DNA from: Agrostemma githago
Taxonomy: Eukaryota > Streptophyta > Magnoliopsida > Caryophyllales > Caryophyllaceae
Length of the DNA: 64,000 bases
Reading direction: 5' to 3'
Assembly (NCBI GenBank): GCA_958450325.1
Contig: OY288251.1
Span: forward strand, 11,922,001-11,986,000
A program made the position numbers and the translations under genes. The notes beneath the pieces are model-generated. The model did not search any database and was not told where the DNA came from. It worked only from the letters and a program-made list of their open reading frames with translations. Below, piece by piece: positions 46,563 through 58,106 of the stretch (positions are counted from its first letter, which is position 1; each line of letters opens with the position of its first letter).

Positions 46563-46707
46563 TTCCCGGTCGTGACGGCCCCATCACAGTCGGGAAGACC
46601 TCATCCCGGTCGGGAAGACATTGCTCCCGGTCGGGAAGGCATGTCAGTACCCCCTGATTTGTTGCTCACTTCGTCCCGACCGTGATGGTAATGATCACGG
46701 TCGGTAT
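46563..46707. repeat. Near-palindrome cluster C2 (Athila-C interior)
   Basis: Six units of the TCCCGGTCGGGA type at 46563, 46583, 46603, 46624, 46672 and 46693 (20-21 bp apart within blocks). It lies between the ORFs and a region whose minus strand is CT-rich, as in the spacers of Athila-A and B. Confidence 0.85.
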
Positions 46708-47109
46708 GGCATGTTTCCCAAGCCAAAAAGCCTTCATTCATGAATAGTTCCACCCAAAAGATAAATGATACTTCGGGATCCAAAATCCCGTCCCCAAAAG
46801 CTTGTCAAAAGCTCAAAACCCGACTTCCTTCACCAAGCTTCAAAGCTTATATCATCCAACAACTCTTCAAAATTCTTCATCTATACTTCAAACCTATCAA
46901 GTAAGCTCAAAAACTTCCATCGAAACTCCCTCCCTCAGATCGCTCATCAAAATTCCAAATTACAAGAAGTCTACAAAACATACAAAGCCTAGAAACAAAC
47001 AAATCACACAAATACAAACACAAAAGCTCAAAAGAAGGGGAAAGAGGAATATACAACATGACGGTTCTTGAGGAACTCCGTCAAACCGAGGATGGTGGAC
47101 TCTTCATTC

Positions 47110-47700
47110 TTATCCATAGCCCTCAAGGGCTCGAAGGAGCAAGTCAAAGGCACGAGCCACATCATTATGAGGGCTCATTGAGTACCCGAGCCAAGCTATC
47201 CTCCAAAGCCTCCAAGTCGGAAGCGAGAAGTAGTCATCCAAAGACCCATTGTCATGTTTCATGTGGTCTCCAGGGTCTTTCCAACCTACAAGCTTTAATG
47301 ACCTCTTCCTTATTAAGCACCGTCTCCTAGCATAACCAAAGCTCGAATTACTAGCACAAGAGTCAAAAGGGAATTTAACCCTCTTCTTTTCATCCACCAT
47401 TCCCAAGTCATCAACAAGTTCCGGTCCCATAACTCCAAATCCTAAAACATCGTTCTTCCCCACATCATCAATAAGAAGAGCTTTAAAACTCATACAAGCG
47501 GTTTCAACCTCTTCTAAACCAAGATCCAAATTATACACAAGGGGTTCACAATATTTTATTAGACTTTCACATATGGGGGTGACTTGATTTCACCATTCAT
47601 ATCCCATGACTTCACAACTCCTATCACCTCACTCAACTCATCCCAAAGTTCTACATCCTCAACAATAGGCTCATTAGTAGCGGCATGAAGCTCAAGAAGA
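47110..47700 (-). pseudogene. Downstream ORF of Athila-C, unknown function
   Basis: Open frame 47538-47110 of 142 residues, Leu/Val/Asp-rich start and a Trp-rich end (PTWRLWRIAW). A coding-like stretch just upstream in another frame (about 47700-47560, with ELHAATNEPIVEDVELWDELSE) suggests one longer product broken by a frameshift and two adjacent stops. It resembles no gag, pol or env part I know. Confidence 0.45.
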
Positions 47701-47755
47701 GGGCAAGTGAAGGGGATTGAAGGTTCAACAAGAATGGAGGGGTAGACTCTTTAAT

Positions 47756-48819
47756 TTACTCTATTTTATCGGTGTTTTCATCACCCACATTAACCTCGAG
47801 TCTGTTGTGTCCGGTTTCAACAAGGTCAATGGCAACTTCATTTTCTTCTTGAGGAAAGACAAGATGAGACCCAATTGTGTTCTCATCAATGAAACTCTTC
47901 AAATTCCCACTAACCTCATCCAATTCTTCACCAACAATGCCTTCATCAAAGGTCATTTCCTCATTCATCTCATCTTGGGTAGACAATCGAGGTTCTTCAT
48001 AGCAAGTCTCACTTCTCAAAGGGATTTCATTAGCGGCTTCATCATTGGGTTGTTCCGCTTGCTCAAATGAACATCCTTCATCAAGTTGTGAAGTTCGAGT
48101 TAAAAGCATTAAGGTTTTAGCCGCTATAACATTTAATCTAGCTTTACATGCCTCGTTTGCCCTTTGATATTGGGCCATGATTTCATATTGTTCCCTTGTC
48201 ATTTCTTGTTGACTCTTTTGCTTTTGAAGAATCGATTGATATAACTCCAAGTTAGGCATTTGGTGGTCATTGGGGATGTAGAATGCTCCTTGAAAACCTC
48301 GATCATTCCCAAGGGGTGGGGCATCATATGATTGGTAATGAGTTTGAGATGATTGGTAGTATTGTGGGTTTTGGGGTTCATAATGTGGTTGAGGTGAATG
48401 GTAATATGGTGGGTTTTGGGGAGATTGGCTTCCTTGTGAAGAAATATGATGAAACATGGTGGGTTCACAATGATAATTTGAGTAATAACCACCATGATCG
48501 TAGGATTGATAAGCATTCACTTGTTGGAAGCCGTTTCCATGTCCTTGAAACTCGTACCCACAGGTTTCTTGATTACCCCATGAAGCTTGATAGTAGTTAG
48601 GAGACGTGGCATAGTCTCGATTCATAAAGAGAGAAGAGGAATTTATGGTGGCCTCCATAGGTGGGGAGTTTAGATCAATCTCCAAGTTTTGCTCGAAATC
48701 TTGGCTTGTACCCGGTTGAGAACCTCTCAATCTTGCAACCGTTCGTTGATGAAGGCTTCGAAAAAAAACCTTTCCGGCTCTGAGTTGTAAAGAAGAGGAT
48801 AGTCACCACCTCTAGGCAT
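47756..48819 (-). pseudogene. gag-derived ORF of Athila-C, frameshifted
   Basis: ATG at 48819 opens a clean 30-residue start (MPRGGDYPLLYNSEPERFFF) ending at TGA after an 8-T run. The main frame, 324 residues from about 48730 to 47756, lies in another frame and joins through that T-run. It is rich in Gln, Tyr, Asn and Pro (about 48250-48560), then Glu/Asp-rich. No capsid or zinc-knuckle motif is seen. It could be a leftover of gag or a protein specific to this non-autonomous family. Confidence 0.55.
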
Positions 48820-48976
48820 AAACTGTTGACTAGGAGCAAACGTGAGAAGTCTAGTGCTTTTTGGGCACTAGACAAGAAGGAAATAAACTTCACACACAAG
48901 AAGCAAAAAACAAAGAAAAACACAAAAACAAAGACAAAGTCAAGTAAATAGGCAAACAAAGTCTAAACATACACCG

Positions 48977-48994
48977 TCCCCGGCAACGGCGCCA
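48977..48994 (-). promoter_or_regulatory. Primer binding site, tRNA-Asp type (Athila-C)
   Basis: Minus-strand TGGCGCCGTTGCCGGGGA, 3 nt inside the 5' LTR. Identical to the Athila-A site. Confidence 0.93.
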
Positions 48995-48997
48995 AAT

Positions 48998-50205
48998 TGA
49001 TGGTGAGATTTGTCGTGAATCCCGACACCAAATAATACCAACTAATCCTAACTAGGTAGCTAGGGCAAGTCGGGTCAATCTACGGAGACGGTGGGGGTTA
49101 AACTAGAGTTCGCCTAAGGACTAGACTAAGTCACAAGGAAACAAGGGAGAAGAATTAACGAGAGATGGCTAATTACAACAATTACTAGGCTAAGGAACAA
49201 AGCTAAACAAACTAAAACAATGAAAGGAAAGGAAACTTATAGCTAAATTGAAATAATAAACAAGAAGAACAATGGCAACGATGAAGAGGAATTCAATATG
49301 GAAAGAACTAGGATTAGGTTGGGTTCGAGGATGATGAGATGATCAAGGGAGAGCCAAGGTGAAGAGGTAGTTAAGCTATCTAGGCATAATCCGGGCTCTC
49401 GCTCCAAAACCGACCTAGAGGTTCCTCGCTCTCGCGCAAGAACCCATCCTAACAACATACAAGACCACAACAAGAAGGCAAGAAAACATGCATTTGCAAC
49501 TACAAGTCATTCAAGCATTTCATCAAACATGATCTATGCATACAACTAAGAAGCAAACAAAACTTCCACCAACAATCTACACAAACCCTTAATCATCCAT
49601 GAAAGCACCCAATCCCTCTACTAATCCTAGCAATGAAATCTACTCACTCATGTTCAAGATAGTAAATCCAACAACCATAATGAAACAAGCATAAACATGA
49701 ACATTCATAATGGAATATTGAAGATTAGTAAGCATAAACACAAATGAAAACTAAGTAGAAGATATTAGGAAGAAGATGAGTTATACCAATACCAAAGGAT
49801 GAACAAAAGATTGAATCTTTGCATAAATAAATCCAAAGGAAGATCTCCAATGTTGTCAATAGAGTAGATCAACCCAAAAAGTCTTCAATAATACAAAGAT
49901 GAAACAAGGATTAAACTATAAGGAGTAATTAAGGAAGGATTAAGCTACTACACTAATCTAAGCTAATCTAACCTAAAGTATGTCTAGGGTTTCGTGGATG
50001 TCCTAAAACAATACAAGAGGGGGTATATATATAGGGTTCCATAAGTAAGGGAAGTGAAAAAATGAAGCGTCGTATCTTTTGGGTCCTACAAGCACAATCA
50101 TAGCTACAAGAGACATTAATAGCACAAAACCGCTTCTAAAAGCGGTTAAATCGAAGGAAAATCAAGTAAAGCATGAAGGAAAAACGGTATAAATCAAGCA
50201 TATCA
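48998..50205 (-). repeat. 5' LTR of Athila-C
   Basis: 1208 bp; lacks the 321-bp palindrome-bearing block of the 3' LTR. At about 50070 the sequence passes straight from gtatcttttggg to cctacaagcacaatc. Confidence 0.93.
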
Positions 50206-50210
50206 CCTCA

Positions 50211-50610
50211 CATGTTGGTTAATTAGAATAAATAAAACTATTTGTTACGTGATATCCTTTAATATTTTTGTAAGCATATTATTGGTTATTCACATGATTG
50301 TCTTATGTGAATGAGGTGATGTTAGATGAATGGTTTGGTTGTTGTTCCGCTCAGCGGCCTCTGTTTTATGTTTTTGCAGGTATAGGGCGATGGGGAGAGA
50401 ATCGAGTGAGAGACTTAATAAAATATTTGTATAAAATACGGTCTATATTTTGTATAAGTAAATCAAGACGATGTTGTTAAATAGTCGTTTCTTATAAGGA
50501 TCCGTAGTGATCCGTATTTTTATCATACTCTGATATTGTATAATTAAACGACTTAGATAACTTACCGCATTATCTATTAATTTAAGTCATCAAAAATCCG
50601 GGTTGTTACA
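50211..50610 (+). repeat. Chromovirus 5' LTR, right part
   Basis: Resumes after the Athila-C target duplication and ends ...CCGGGTTGTTACA. Contains tttttgcaggtata (about 50373-50386), a phrase common in LTRs of this group. Confidence 0.75.
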
Positions 50611-50612
50611 AT

Positions 50613-50624
50613 TGGTATCAAAGT
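50613..50624 (+). promoter_or_regulatory. Primer binding site, initiator-Met type
   Basis: TGGTATCAAAGT, close to the plant tRNA-iMet site TGGTATCAGAGC, 2 nt after the LTR end. Confidence 0.8.
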
Positions 50625-52863
50625 GACCTTGTGATCGTAAGTAAGGATTGAGCTTCATTTACCTAACGAGGAGCGCGCTTGGGTAGACTTACTAAAATAC
50701 TAAGACCATATTAGATCACTAAATTGAGAGATTTATGTAGAAACAGTTAAGATCCTACTAAATAATTTATCGGGGTAGAAATAATTTAAGGAAAACGCTT
50801 ATGTGTTATCTTTCGTTCATGTTTATTATGTGATTATGTGTAAGATGGTGTAGTAGGATAAGGAGAAACCAAAATTCTAAAAATATGGTACTCTACCCAA
50901 CCTTCCTAAAAATTTTACAGTACTAACCCTTTTAATCTCATCAATAATAGGTTGACGGCAGACCCTCCATTTGCGCCCGAAGACTTCTCATTTCAGCCCA
51001 CTTTAGAGAGTATAGACTCTCATATTATATTCTTGGAAGACTATTTCCGTTATCACGCAGACCAAGTCAGCCCATTATATATGACTTTTCAGAGGCTTAG
51101 GGGTTATGCTTTAATTTGTACCCTCCCAACCATTATTGGAGACTGGGGATTTCCCAGCTTCAATTACCGACGCGATCTTGAGAAACACCAAGCGGCAAGA
51201 CGTCCAGGGTACCCTGCTCATTTTGGATACCCTAGGGTGGCCCGCTTCGAAGACATTATGAAATAGTTATAATAGCACAAAGGTGTCCCAATGAGGCAGT
51301 CATTTCTGAGGTGATTAACGTAGATCCAGAGGAAATGCCACCACCTTATGACTAGAGATGGTGTGGTTATGGATAGTACTTTCGAAGTGGATATTGTAGT
51401 GTATTTAGCAATTAAATCATAATGTATTATGTACCACTTAAGTTTCGCCATAGATTGGCAAAATTTTGTATCAGAACAGTGGATAAAACACCCGGGCTTT
51501 TAAAAACTTGATGTCTAACTAGTTGTACTTGGTATCTCTATATATATATGTATATATCGTTCTATTTCTAATAATTATTATTTTTCAATCTTCACATTAT
51601 CCTTTATTGATTACATAAACACTAAGTCACATTCGCAGGGTTAGAAACCTTATGTTCCCTTATTTTAAATTGTTATCTAAACCAAACTTTGGATAAGTTA
51701 TTTTAACTCTTGAGGTTCAATTACAGCCTATTGAAGCCAGATAATCACAACATGGACATGTCCCCCGAGAAAAGGAACCGGTTTAAAAAATGGCTAGCCT
51801 CAAAGAAGGCTGGAGAATATGACCGAAGAGATAAGCAAACCAATTGAATTGATAAAGCCTATGACTTTAAATTCCATTTCCAACCTTTCCAGTAGGAATT
51901 GATTAGTAAAAAGGAACAGTTAATAGACGCAAACATCAGTTTTAAGATATATGGTGATACGATATGATACGGGTCCGTCTTAAGCAGTTTGATCGCAAGT
52001 GACGATTTCCATTTTTATTTGTTTTATTTAGTAAAGGTGTTATAAGGAGTATTTAGTTTTATGTTTAATGTTACTACTGAAGAGTCTTAGTCTGAATTAG
52101 TTATGTTTATGAGAAACCTTTCGTTGTCTCGGAGTCGCTTGATCAATCACCCTTGATGGATATTTATAGCCTCAGGTTATTTGTAATATACACAGAAGAA
52201 AGATAAGAAAAGTCATGTTTGCTTGTTAGCACCAAATCCCGTTTTTATTCAATTGCGTTTTGAGTATTAACTTGTTCGATCTCAATAGGTCTTGAGATTC
52301 GTTCCCCATTGATGAATTATAGGTCTAATTCATCAAATATCCATTGTTTTGTGTGAGTGAGCAAGTTATTTTGGTTCGTTTACAAAATCACATAAAAAAA
52401 TATCGTTACAGAAAGCGTTTCCACTGTCAATTCGCATCATATGGACCAGACTACTTTGTAGGAACAGTAGCAGAGCACAGGTATTGGTGCGGAAATATGG
52501 AGACCTGATTTCGTTATGCTAATGTACTTGATGAATGGAAAACCCTCTTTGCCGTAGACTTTCTTGGGGATAAATACAAAGATTGGTGGCAAGAGAAATG
52601 CCCACCTAAAGGATTTTATATTAAGTGGGACGAGTTTAAAATACCCTTGTACTATTTTGCTAAAGGTCTAAATTGAAAGCTTGTAAACTCTAACAAATTT
52701 TAGTGTTATTCTGTAATCGTATGAATAAAGGATGTAAACTACTTTTGTAATATGTTGTAAAACTTTCCGAAATATGTTATATATATAATTTAGTACCTAA
52801 CTAAATAGCATTGTGCGTAATCCTTGATTTTTGTAACCTTTTGCACTTTAACGAAAATCACAG
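50625..52863 (+). other. Chromovirus leader with unknown ORF and a gag-like fragment
   Basis: An open frame at 50952-51266 (about 104 residues, Phe/Tyr/Pro-rich, begins at TTG) is not recognised. Coding-like sequence continues after it in another frame to about 51352. At about 52527-52640 a capsid-like segment (FLGDKYKDWWQEKCPPKG) appears, separate from the main gag. Either the element carries extra 5' coding sequence or two gag copies were joined. Confidence 0.45.
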
Positions 52864-53844
52864 ATGATAAGAAACGGAAACAATCAAGAAGAAGCAAGAT
52901 GCCAACACTTTGACGACATTATCACTGGGATGGCTAGTCAGTTAGCCGCAACCCAAACCCTTTTAACCCAAGCTATGAATGATAACCATCAGAACCCTAA
53001 TCCTAACCATCAGTCAGCTTTTGAAAAATTCTCTAAATACCGACCCTCTACCTATTCTGCATTAGGCAACCCCACAGACCTATTTGAATGGTTAGAAGAA
53101 ATGGAAAAACTTTTAAAACTTAACCACACTTCTGTTCAAGAAATGGTGGAAGTAGCAACCTAATTTTTAAAGGAAGAAGCCAATAGTTGGTGGAGGATTG
53201 CTAAGGAAGGACATATAGCCACACCCGGATCCGGTTGGAAAGATTTTAGGGGAAGGATTGAGGATAAGTTTTACCCTGTCGCAATGAGATGGCAGAAGGA
53301 ACAGAAGTTTAACCAGTTAGAAATGGGATATATGACCCTACGTGACTATACTAAGAAGTATGAGGAGTTATCCAAATTTGCTAATAGACTAGTACCAGAT
53401 GAACCCTCTAGAATTGCCCAATATTGTTTGGGTAATGGAAATTGAGTTGGGAAAATTATGTCGGGACTTGACTTTTATACTTTTCACAAAGCTTATTAGA
53501 AAGCCTTAATTATGAATAATGTGATCCAAGCTAATAAGAAAAAGAAGAAACCCTTTATTCCAACTGTATCACAATCCAGTTTCATTCAGAAACCCTTTTT
53601 CAATAGAAATAATTCTAACCAGAACAATTTCAAAAAACCAGTATATAAGAACAACTACCAGAAACCTAACTACCAGAATACTAACCGAGCCAACAATACA
53701 TCTTTTACAAAACAACCGCAAGCAAAAGATATTACCACTTGTTTTTTGTGTAAACGTCCAGCTCACCCTAACAAACAATGTAATGGCCAACCTATCACAT
53801 GCTTCTAATGTAACGTAGAAGGACACAAGTCATTTCAGTCCCCA
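52864..53844 (+). pseudogene. gag of the chromovirus
   Basis: ATG 52864 begins the capsid gene, with FEWLEEMEKLL and NSWWR..G in the capsid core and GYMTLRDYTKKYEEL after it. One frame throughout, with stops at 53161 (TAA), 53443 (TGA) and 53500 (TAG), and a stop inside the second zinc knuckle (about 53806). The first knuckle CX2CX4HX4C is at 53740-53781. Asn/Gln/Lys-rich linker before it. Confidence 0.85.
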
Positions 53845-54495
53845 ATGAAGCCAGGAACTAACGCGAATCAAGGACCGCCTTATGCAAGAATTCAGGGAAA
53901 GGTCCATGCCATGACAGAGATGGACGCAGAGGAATTTGAGGATGTTGATGTTGTCTCTGGTATGATTCCAATTAACTCATGTTTGGCACGCGTGTTATTC
54001 GACACGGGGGCATCTTTATCCCATGTATCACCCTCTTTTGCCACCCGAGCGAACTTATCCAATCCTGTGAGTGTGGATGCATCAATATCTTTACCTAACG
54101 GTCAAGTTGTGAGTTGTAATGTATTATTTAAGGATGTGCCTATTATCATTTTGAAGTCTACCTTCTTAGCTAACCTGATAAGTTTTAACCTCCCTAATTT
54201 TGATGCTATTCTTGGGATGGATTGGTTAGGTAAGTATCATGCCCAATTTGAGTGTAGGGATCAGAAAATAACTTTGAGGAGCCCGCTTAGAGATTGGGTA
54301 TCCTATAGAGGCTTAAGATCGAATCAAAAGACTAAGCTAGTATCAGCAATAATGAAGCTAATAAGTTTGTATCAACAAGGATGTCAAGTTTACCTTGGTA
54401 ACATCACTAAGAATGAGAACAAGATGGAAATTAGTGACATACCTATTGTGAGAGAGTTTCTAGATGTTTTTCCAATCCTGGAGTACCACCCTTGA
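53845..54495 (+). pseudogene. Protease of the chromovirus
   Basis: Aspartic protease with FDTGASLSHVS (about 53998-54030) and ILGMDWL (about 54208-54228). Same frame as gag; a frameshift near 54490 separates it from RT. Confidence 0.85.
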
Positions 54496-56600
54496 GAGAC
54501 GTGGAATTTACTATTGATCTCGCACTAGAAACATCCCCTATCTCTAAATCACCTTATAGGATGGCTTCTATAGAACTTCAGGAATTGAAAAAACAATTGG
54601 AAGAAATGTTGGAAAAATGATTCATTAGACCAAGCACATCACCTTGGGAAGCACCTGTACTTTTTGTTAAAAAGAAAGATGGTAGTATGAGACTCTGTAT
54701 TGACTATAGAGAATTAAATAAGGTAACCATTAAGAACCGTTATCCGCTCCCGAGGATAGACGATTTGTTTGACCAACTTAAAGGAGCTGGTATATTTTCC
54801 AAGATTGACCTAAGGTCGGGTTATCATCAGATTTCGGTCAGGGAGGAGGATATTCAGAAAACTACTTTTAGAACTCGTTATGGTCATTATGAGTTTCCAG
54901 TCATGCCTTTTGGGTTAACCAATGCACCAGCAGTCTTCATGGATCTGATGAATAGAATATTCCACGAATATTTGGTTACTTGCGTGGTACTCCCTCTATT
55001 CTCTTGAGTTAGCCCCATTGGTGTTTGACACGGAACTTAAGAAAAGGTGAAAACGTAAGAGAAAAGTGATGATATGATGCATGTGATAAGAGATAAATAG
55101 AGATAAAAATATTTCTTTAAAAGGAAATGGGGCTTACCCAAAAAAATACCCAAAAAGGAATATGGGGCTAACTCAAGAGAATGGAGGGAGTAGTATTTAT
55201 CGATGACATTTTGGTGTATTCTAAGGACTCTGTCGAGCATGAAAAACACCTACGTACTATTTTGAATATTTTGAGGAATCACAAGTGGTACGCTAAATTG
55301 TTCGTTACAAGAAGTTGCATTTTGGGACATATTATTTGTAAGGAAGGAATTCAAGTAGACCCCGCTAAGATTGAGGCTGTCAAGGAATGGCAGGCACCTA
55401 AGAGTGTGACTGAGGTAAGAAGTTTTCTAGGACTTGCGGGTTATTATAGGAGATTTGTACCAGAATTTTCAAAGATATCAAAACCCCTGACAAAACTACT
55501 TCAGAAAGGGTCAAAGTATATTTGGACCAAAGAATGTGAGAAAGCATTTCAGGATCTTAAGGAAAGATTGATTTTTGCACCGATTTTAACGTTACCAAAT
55601 GATAGAGAGGAGTATGAGGTTCATAGTGACGCATCACTTAACGGTTTAGGATGTGTACTAATACAAAAAAAAAAGTTATAGCTTATGCGTCGAGACAATT
55701 GAAAATTCATGAAAGAAATTACCCAACTCATGATTTAGAATTAGCCGTCGTTCTCTTCGCTTTAAAGATTTGGAGGCATTATTTGTATGGAGTTGGTTGA
55801 AATTTTTACAGCGATCATAAGAGTCTTAAGTATATATTCACTCAGAAGGAGTTGAACATGAGACAACGCAGATGGTTAGAACTGATTAAGGATTACAACA
55901 TTGAACTATTATACCATGTGGGGAAAGCCAATGTGGTGGTTGACGCCTTGAGTAGAAAGAAAAGTCATTCGATAAGTACATTGATTCATGATCTGGAGAA
56001 ACTTGACATAGAAATGGTAAAGCATGGAGATACAACATTATTTAACATGGTGGTTGAACCTGATCTATTTCATGAAATAAGAACCGTTCAATGGGAAGAC
56101 CCAGAACTGAAGAAATTGCGAGAAGAAGTTTAGATGAGCGGAAAACAGGATTTCACTATTCATCAAGATGGAAGCTTGAGACTTAAGGGTAGATGGTGTT
56201 TACCCGATCGTGATATTTTGAGGAATAAGATTCTGATCGAAGCTCATAGTTCTAAGTATTCTATGCACCCAGGATCAGATAAGATGTATAAAGATTTGAA
56301 ACAACGATTTTGGTGGTCAGGCATGAAACGAGATGTAGCTGAGTTTGTAGCCAAATGTCTCATTTGTCAGAAGGTGAAGATTGAACATCAGAGACCAGAA
56401 GGTCTGTTACAACCTCTTGATATACCCAGAGAGAAGTGGAGTTCAACTTCTATGGACTTTGTTATGGGATTACCTAGGACACAGGGTCAGAAAGACGCTA
56501 TTTGGGTAATCGTGGATAGATTAACAAAAGTGGCACATTTTGTACCCATGAAAGAAACCTGGAGATTATAACAATTAACCCAATTGTGGAGCTTGAAAGG
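54496..56600 (+). pseudogene. RT, RNase H and integrase start of the chromovirus
   Basis: RT has CIDYRELNK (54693), PFGLTNAP (about 54907) and FIDD at 55199-55210, the catalytic pair. A MITE splits it at 54990-55190, and a TGA lies at 54618. RNase H (about 55580-56000) has SDASLNGLG and a frameshift at the A-run 55667-55676. Integrase (56134-56600) keeps the HHCC finger (H at 56251 and 56263, CLIC at 56353) and the first catalytic Asp in SMDFVMG. It stops at a TAA (56569) and resemblance is lost near 56600. No chromodomain remains. Confidence 0.88.
54990..55190. mobile_element. Stowaway-like MITE (201 bp) inside reverse transcriptase
   Basis: 29-bp inverted ends with one mismatch (CTCCCTCYATTCTCTTGAGT...), TA on each side (54988-54989 and 55191-55192). 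It sits three codons before the RT catalytic FIDD. The RT frame is continuous when the MITE and one TA are left out. Confidence 0.95.
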
Positions 56601-56678
56601 GTAGTCAACAAACCAGACGAGTCAACCTACCATGCACGTGGATTAGTCAATCCCAAGTCACTGCAGATAGGCGTGTGA
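56601..56678. other. Short unassigned junction
   Basis: Sequence between the end of recognisable integrase and the CACTA terminus; no feature seen. Confidence 0.4.
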
Positions 56679-58016
56679 CACTACTAAAAAAGATGGCAAA
56701 AAATCATCTTAAAATGCCCTAAGACACCATTTTGGAGATGATCTCCAGGTCAAAGGTGTCTTAGGGTAAGAAACCATATGAGAAAAATGGTTTCTTTGCT
56801 TATGCTTTAGAAACCAATTTTAAAAGATTAATGGTTTCTTTGGTCCATGAGAAAGACACCTTTTGGGAGAGATAAATGATTTCTTATCTAAACTTAATAA
56901 ACCATGTACTTCACTTAAATGATTTCTTTGCTACCAACTTAATAAACCATATAACACACTTAAATGGTTTCTTTGCTTATCAACTTAATAAACCATGTAA
57001 CACTTAAATGATTTCTTTGAAACCTTGATATTTAAAAAGAAAAGAAAAATAGTAATATTTAAGGTACCCCAAATATTAAAATACAATGTACTCATTTTCA
57101 TATATCAACAAAAAAATAGACAAGAATTTCCATACAATATCTCATATGTATAAAATGATTCCAAGATATATCAAAATTACATTATAAGCACTCAATAATT
57201 TATGCACTATGACAAAATATCCCAAAAAATGAGTATGTTTTTCCCAACCTCTTCGTTCCAGCTTCTTCATTACTCTAACTAAAATGTCATCATGATCCTT
57301 GGATGCTATCCCTCCATCTTTACATTGTGCAAGATAGACGGGCGCTACCCTAAAATACAGCTGCAAATACAACCAGCTCGTTGATAAATTGTCGCAACCC
57401 CATTAAAATATAACGATAGGAAGCTTCATATCATTAAGAACACATGCATAAGGTTGAGACCAAATCACTTACTTATTATATGAGTGGTTTTTATTACCGT
57501 TCAAGGACTTATCGGTTATCCTACGCAAAGCTGTATAATTCACCAACCAGAAAATACAAGTGTCCAAGCTCCCAAGAAGGGGGTAAATAGATTATCAAAA
57601 TAGATTTGACAGAGAGGAATGTGGATTAAAGAGAGAGAATTGGAGAATTTCATCAACATAGCTAGTCCAATAGACAAATTTTCCTATTGCATATTTATCA
57701 ACAAGTTTAAGTAAGATAGGGTGGGGAACAAGGTGGAGAGGAAACATGTGCTAGTAGAACAGTCAAGCCAATCCATCTGAAAAAGTAAAAAATTCTCGCG
57801 CAAAAAAATCTCAAATGATGCAAATTCCCTGTAGCATCTCTCGGCAAGTCCTGTGAGTGACAGGTGCATAAATGCATGAGAATTATGAAGGGAACTACCC
57901 TAGAAGAAAGTTCATAGAGATAAGAGGAAAACCTTCATACACAAGTATTAAGAAAACAAACACTATGTACGGAGTACTATATATACTATGTTAAGGCAAA
58001 CATTGATAGATAGATA
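56679..58016 (+). mobile_element. CACTA (En/Spm-type) transposon terminus
   Basis: Begins CACTACTAAAAAA after a possible 3-bp target TGA. It is followed by many subterminal repeats of AAATGGTTTCTTTG and AAACCATGTA types (56780-57020) in both orientations, the usual binding sites for a CACTA transposase. No transposase or second end was found in the window; an open frame at 57142-57372 (minus) is not recognised. The right limit is unknown. Confidence 0.65.
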
Positions 58017-58106
58017 CTTCCTCCATCTAGATCATTTGTTATCCTTTTATATTATTTGTGAGGAGTATTTTAATCAAAGGACAACAAATGACCGAGAGGG
58101 AAAGAG
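58017..58106. mobile_element. Tiny Stowaway-like MITE (90 bp)
   Basis: Ends CTTCCTCCATCTAGATCATT and the complement of GACCGAGAGGGAAAGAG form an imperfect inverted repeat around TCATTTGTTRTCCTTT. Flanked by TA (58015-58016 and 58107-58108). Confidence 0.7.

Larger units (their letters stand above)
42457..50205 (-). mobile_element. Athila-C, non-autonomous Athila element
   Basis: 7749 bp on the minus strand. 5' LTR 48998-50205, tRNA-Asp primer site 48977-48994, altered ORFs, long 3' noncoding region, polypurine tract, 3' LTR 42457-43985. Perfect target duplication CCTCA (42452-42456 and 50206-50210). No protease, RT, RNase H or integrase is present, so it depends on an autonomous Athila (inference). 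Confidence 0.93.
39970..56600 (+). mobile_element. Tekay/Del-like Ty3/gypsy chromovirus, split and 3' truncated
   Basis: 5' LTR from TGTAACAC (39970) to ...GGTTGTTACA (50610), complementary ends as usual for this group, with Athila-C and a MITE inside it. Initiator-Met primer site at 50613. gag, protease, RT, RNase H and the first half of integrase follow. Sequence resemblance to integrase stops near 56600, so the integrase core end, chromodomain and 3' LTR are missing. RT and integrase wording is chromovirus-like; the Tekay label rests on LTR length (about 2.7 kb net) and motif style. Confidence 0.7.

Noticed and set aside
46075..47330. Several plus-strand ORFs of 60-96 residues in Athila-C
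   Set aside because: Opposite to the element's strand, no motifs, and overlap the palindrome cluster and CT-rich tract.
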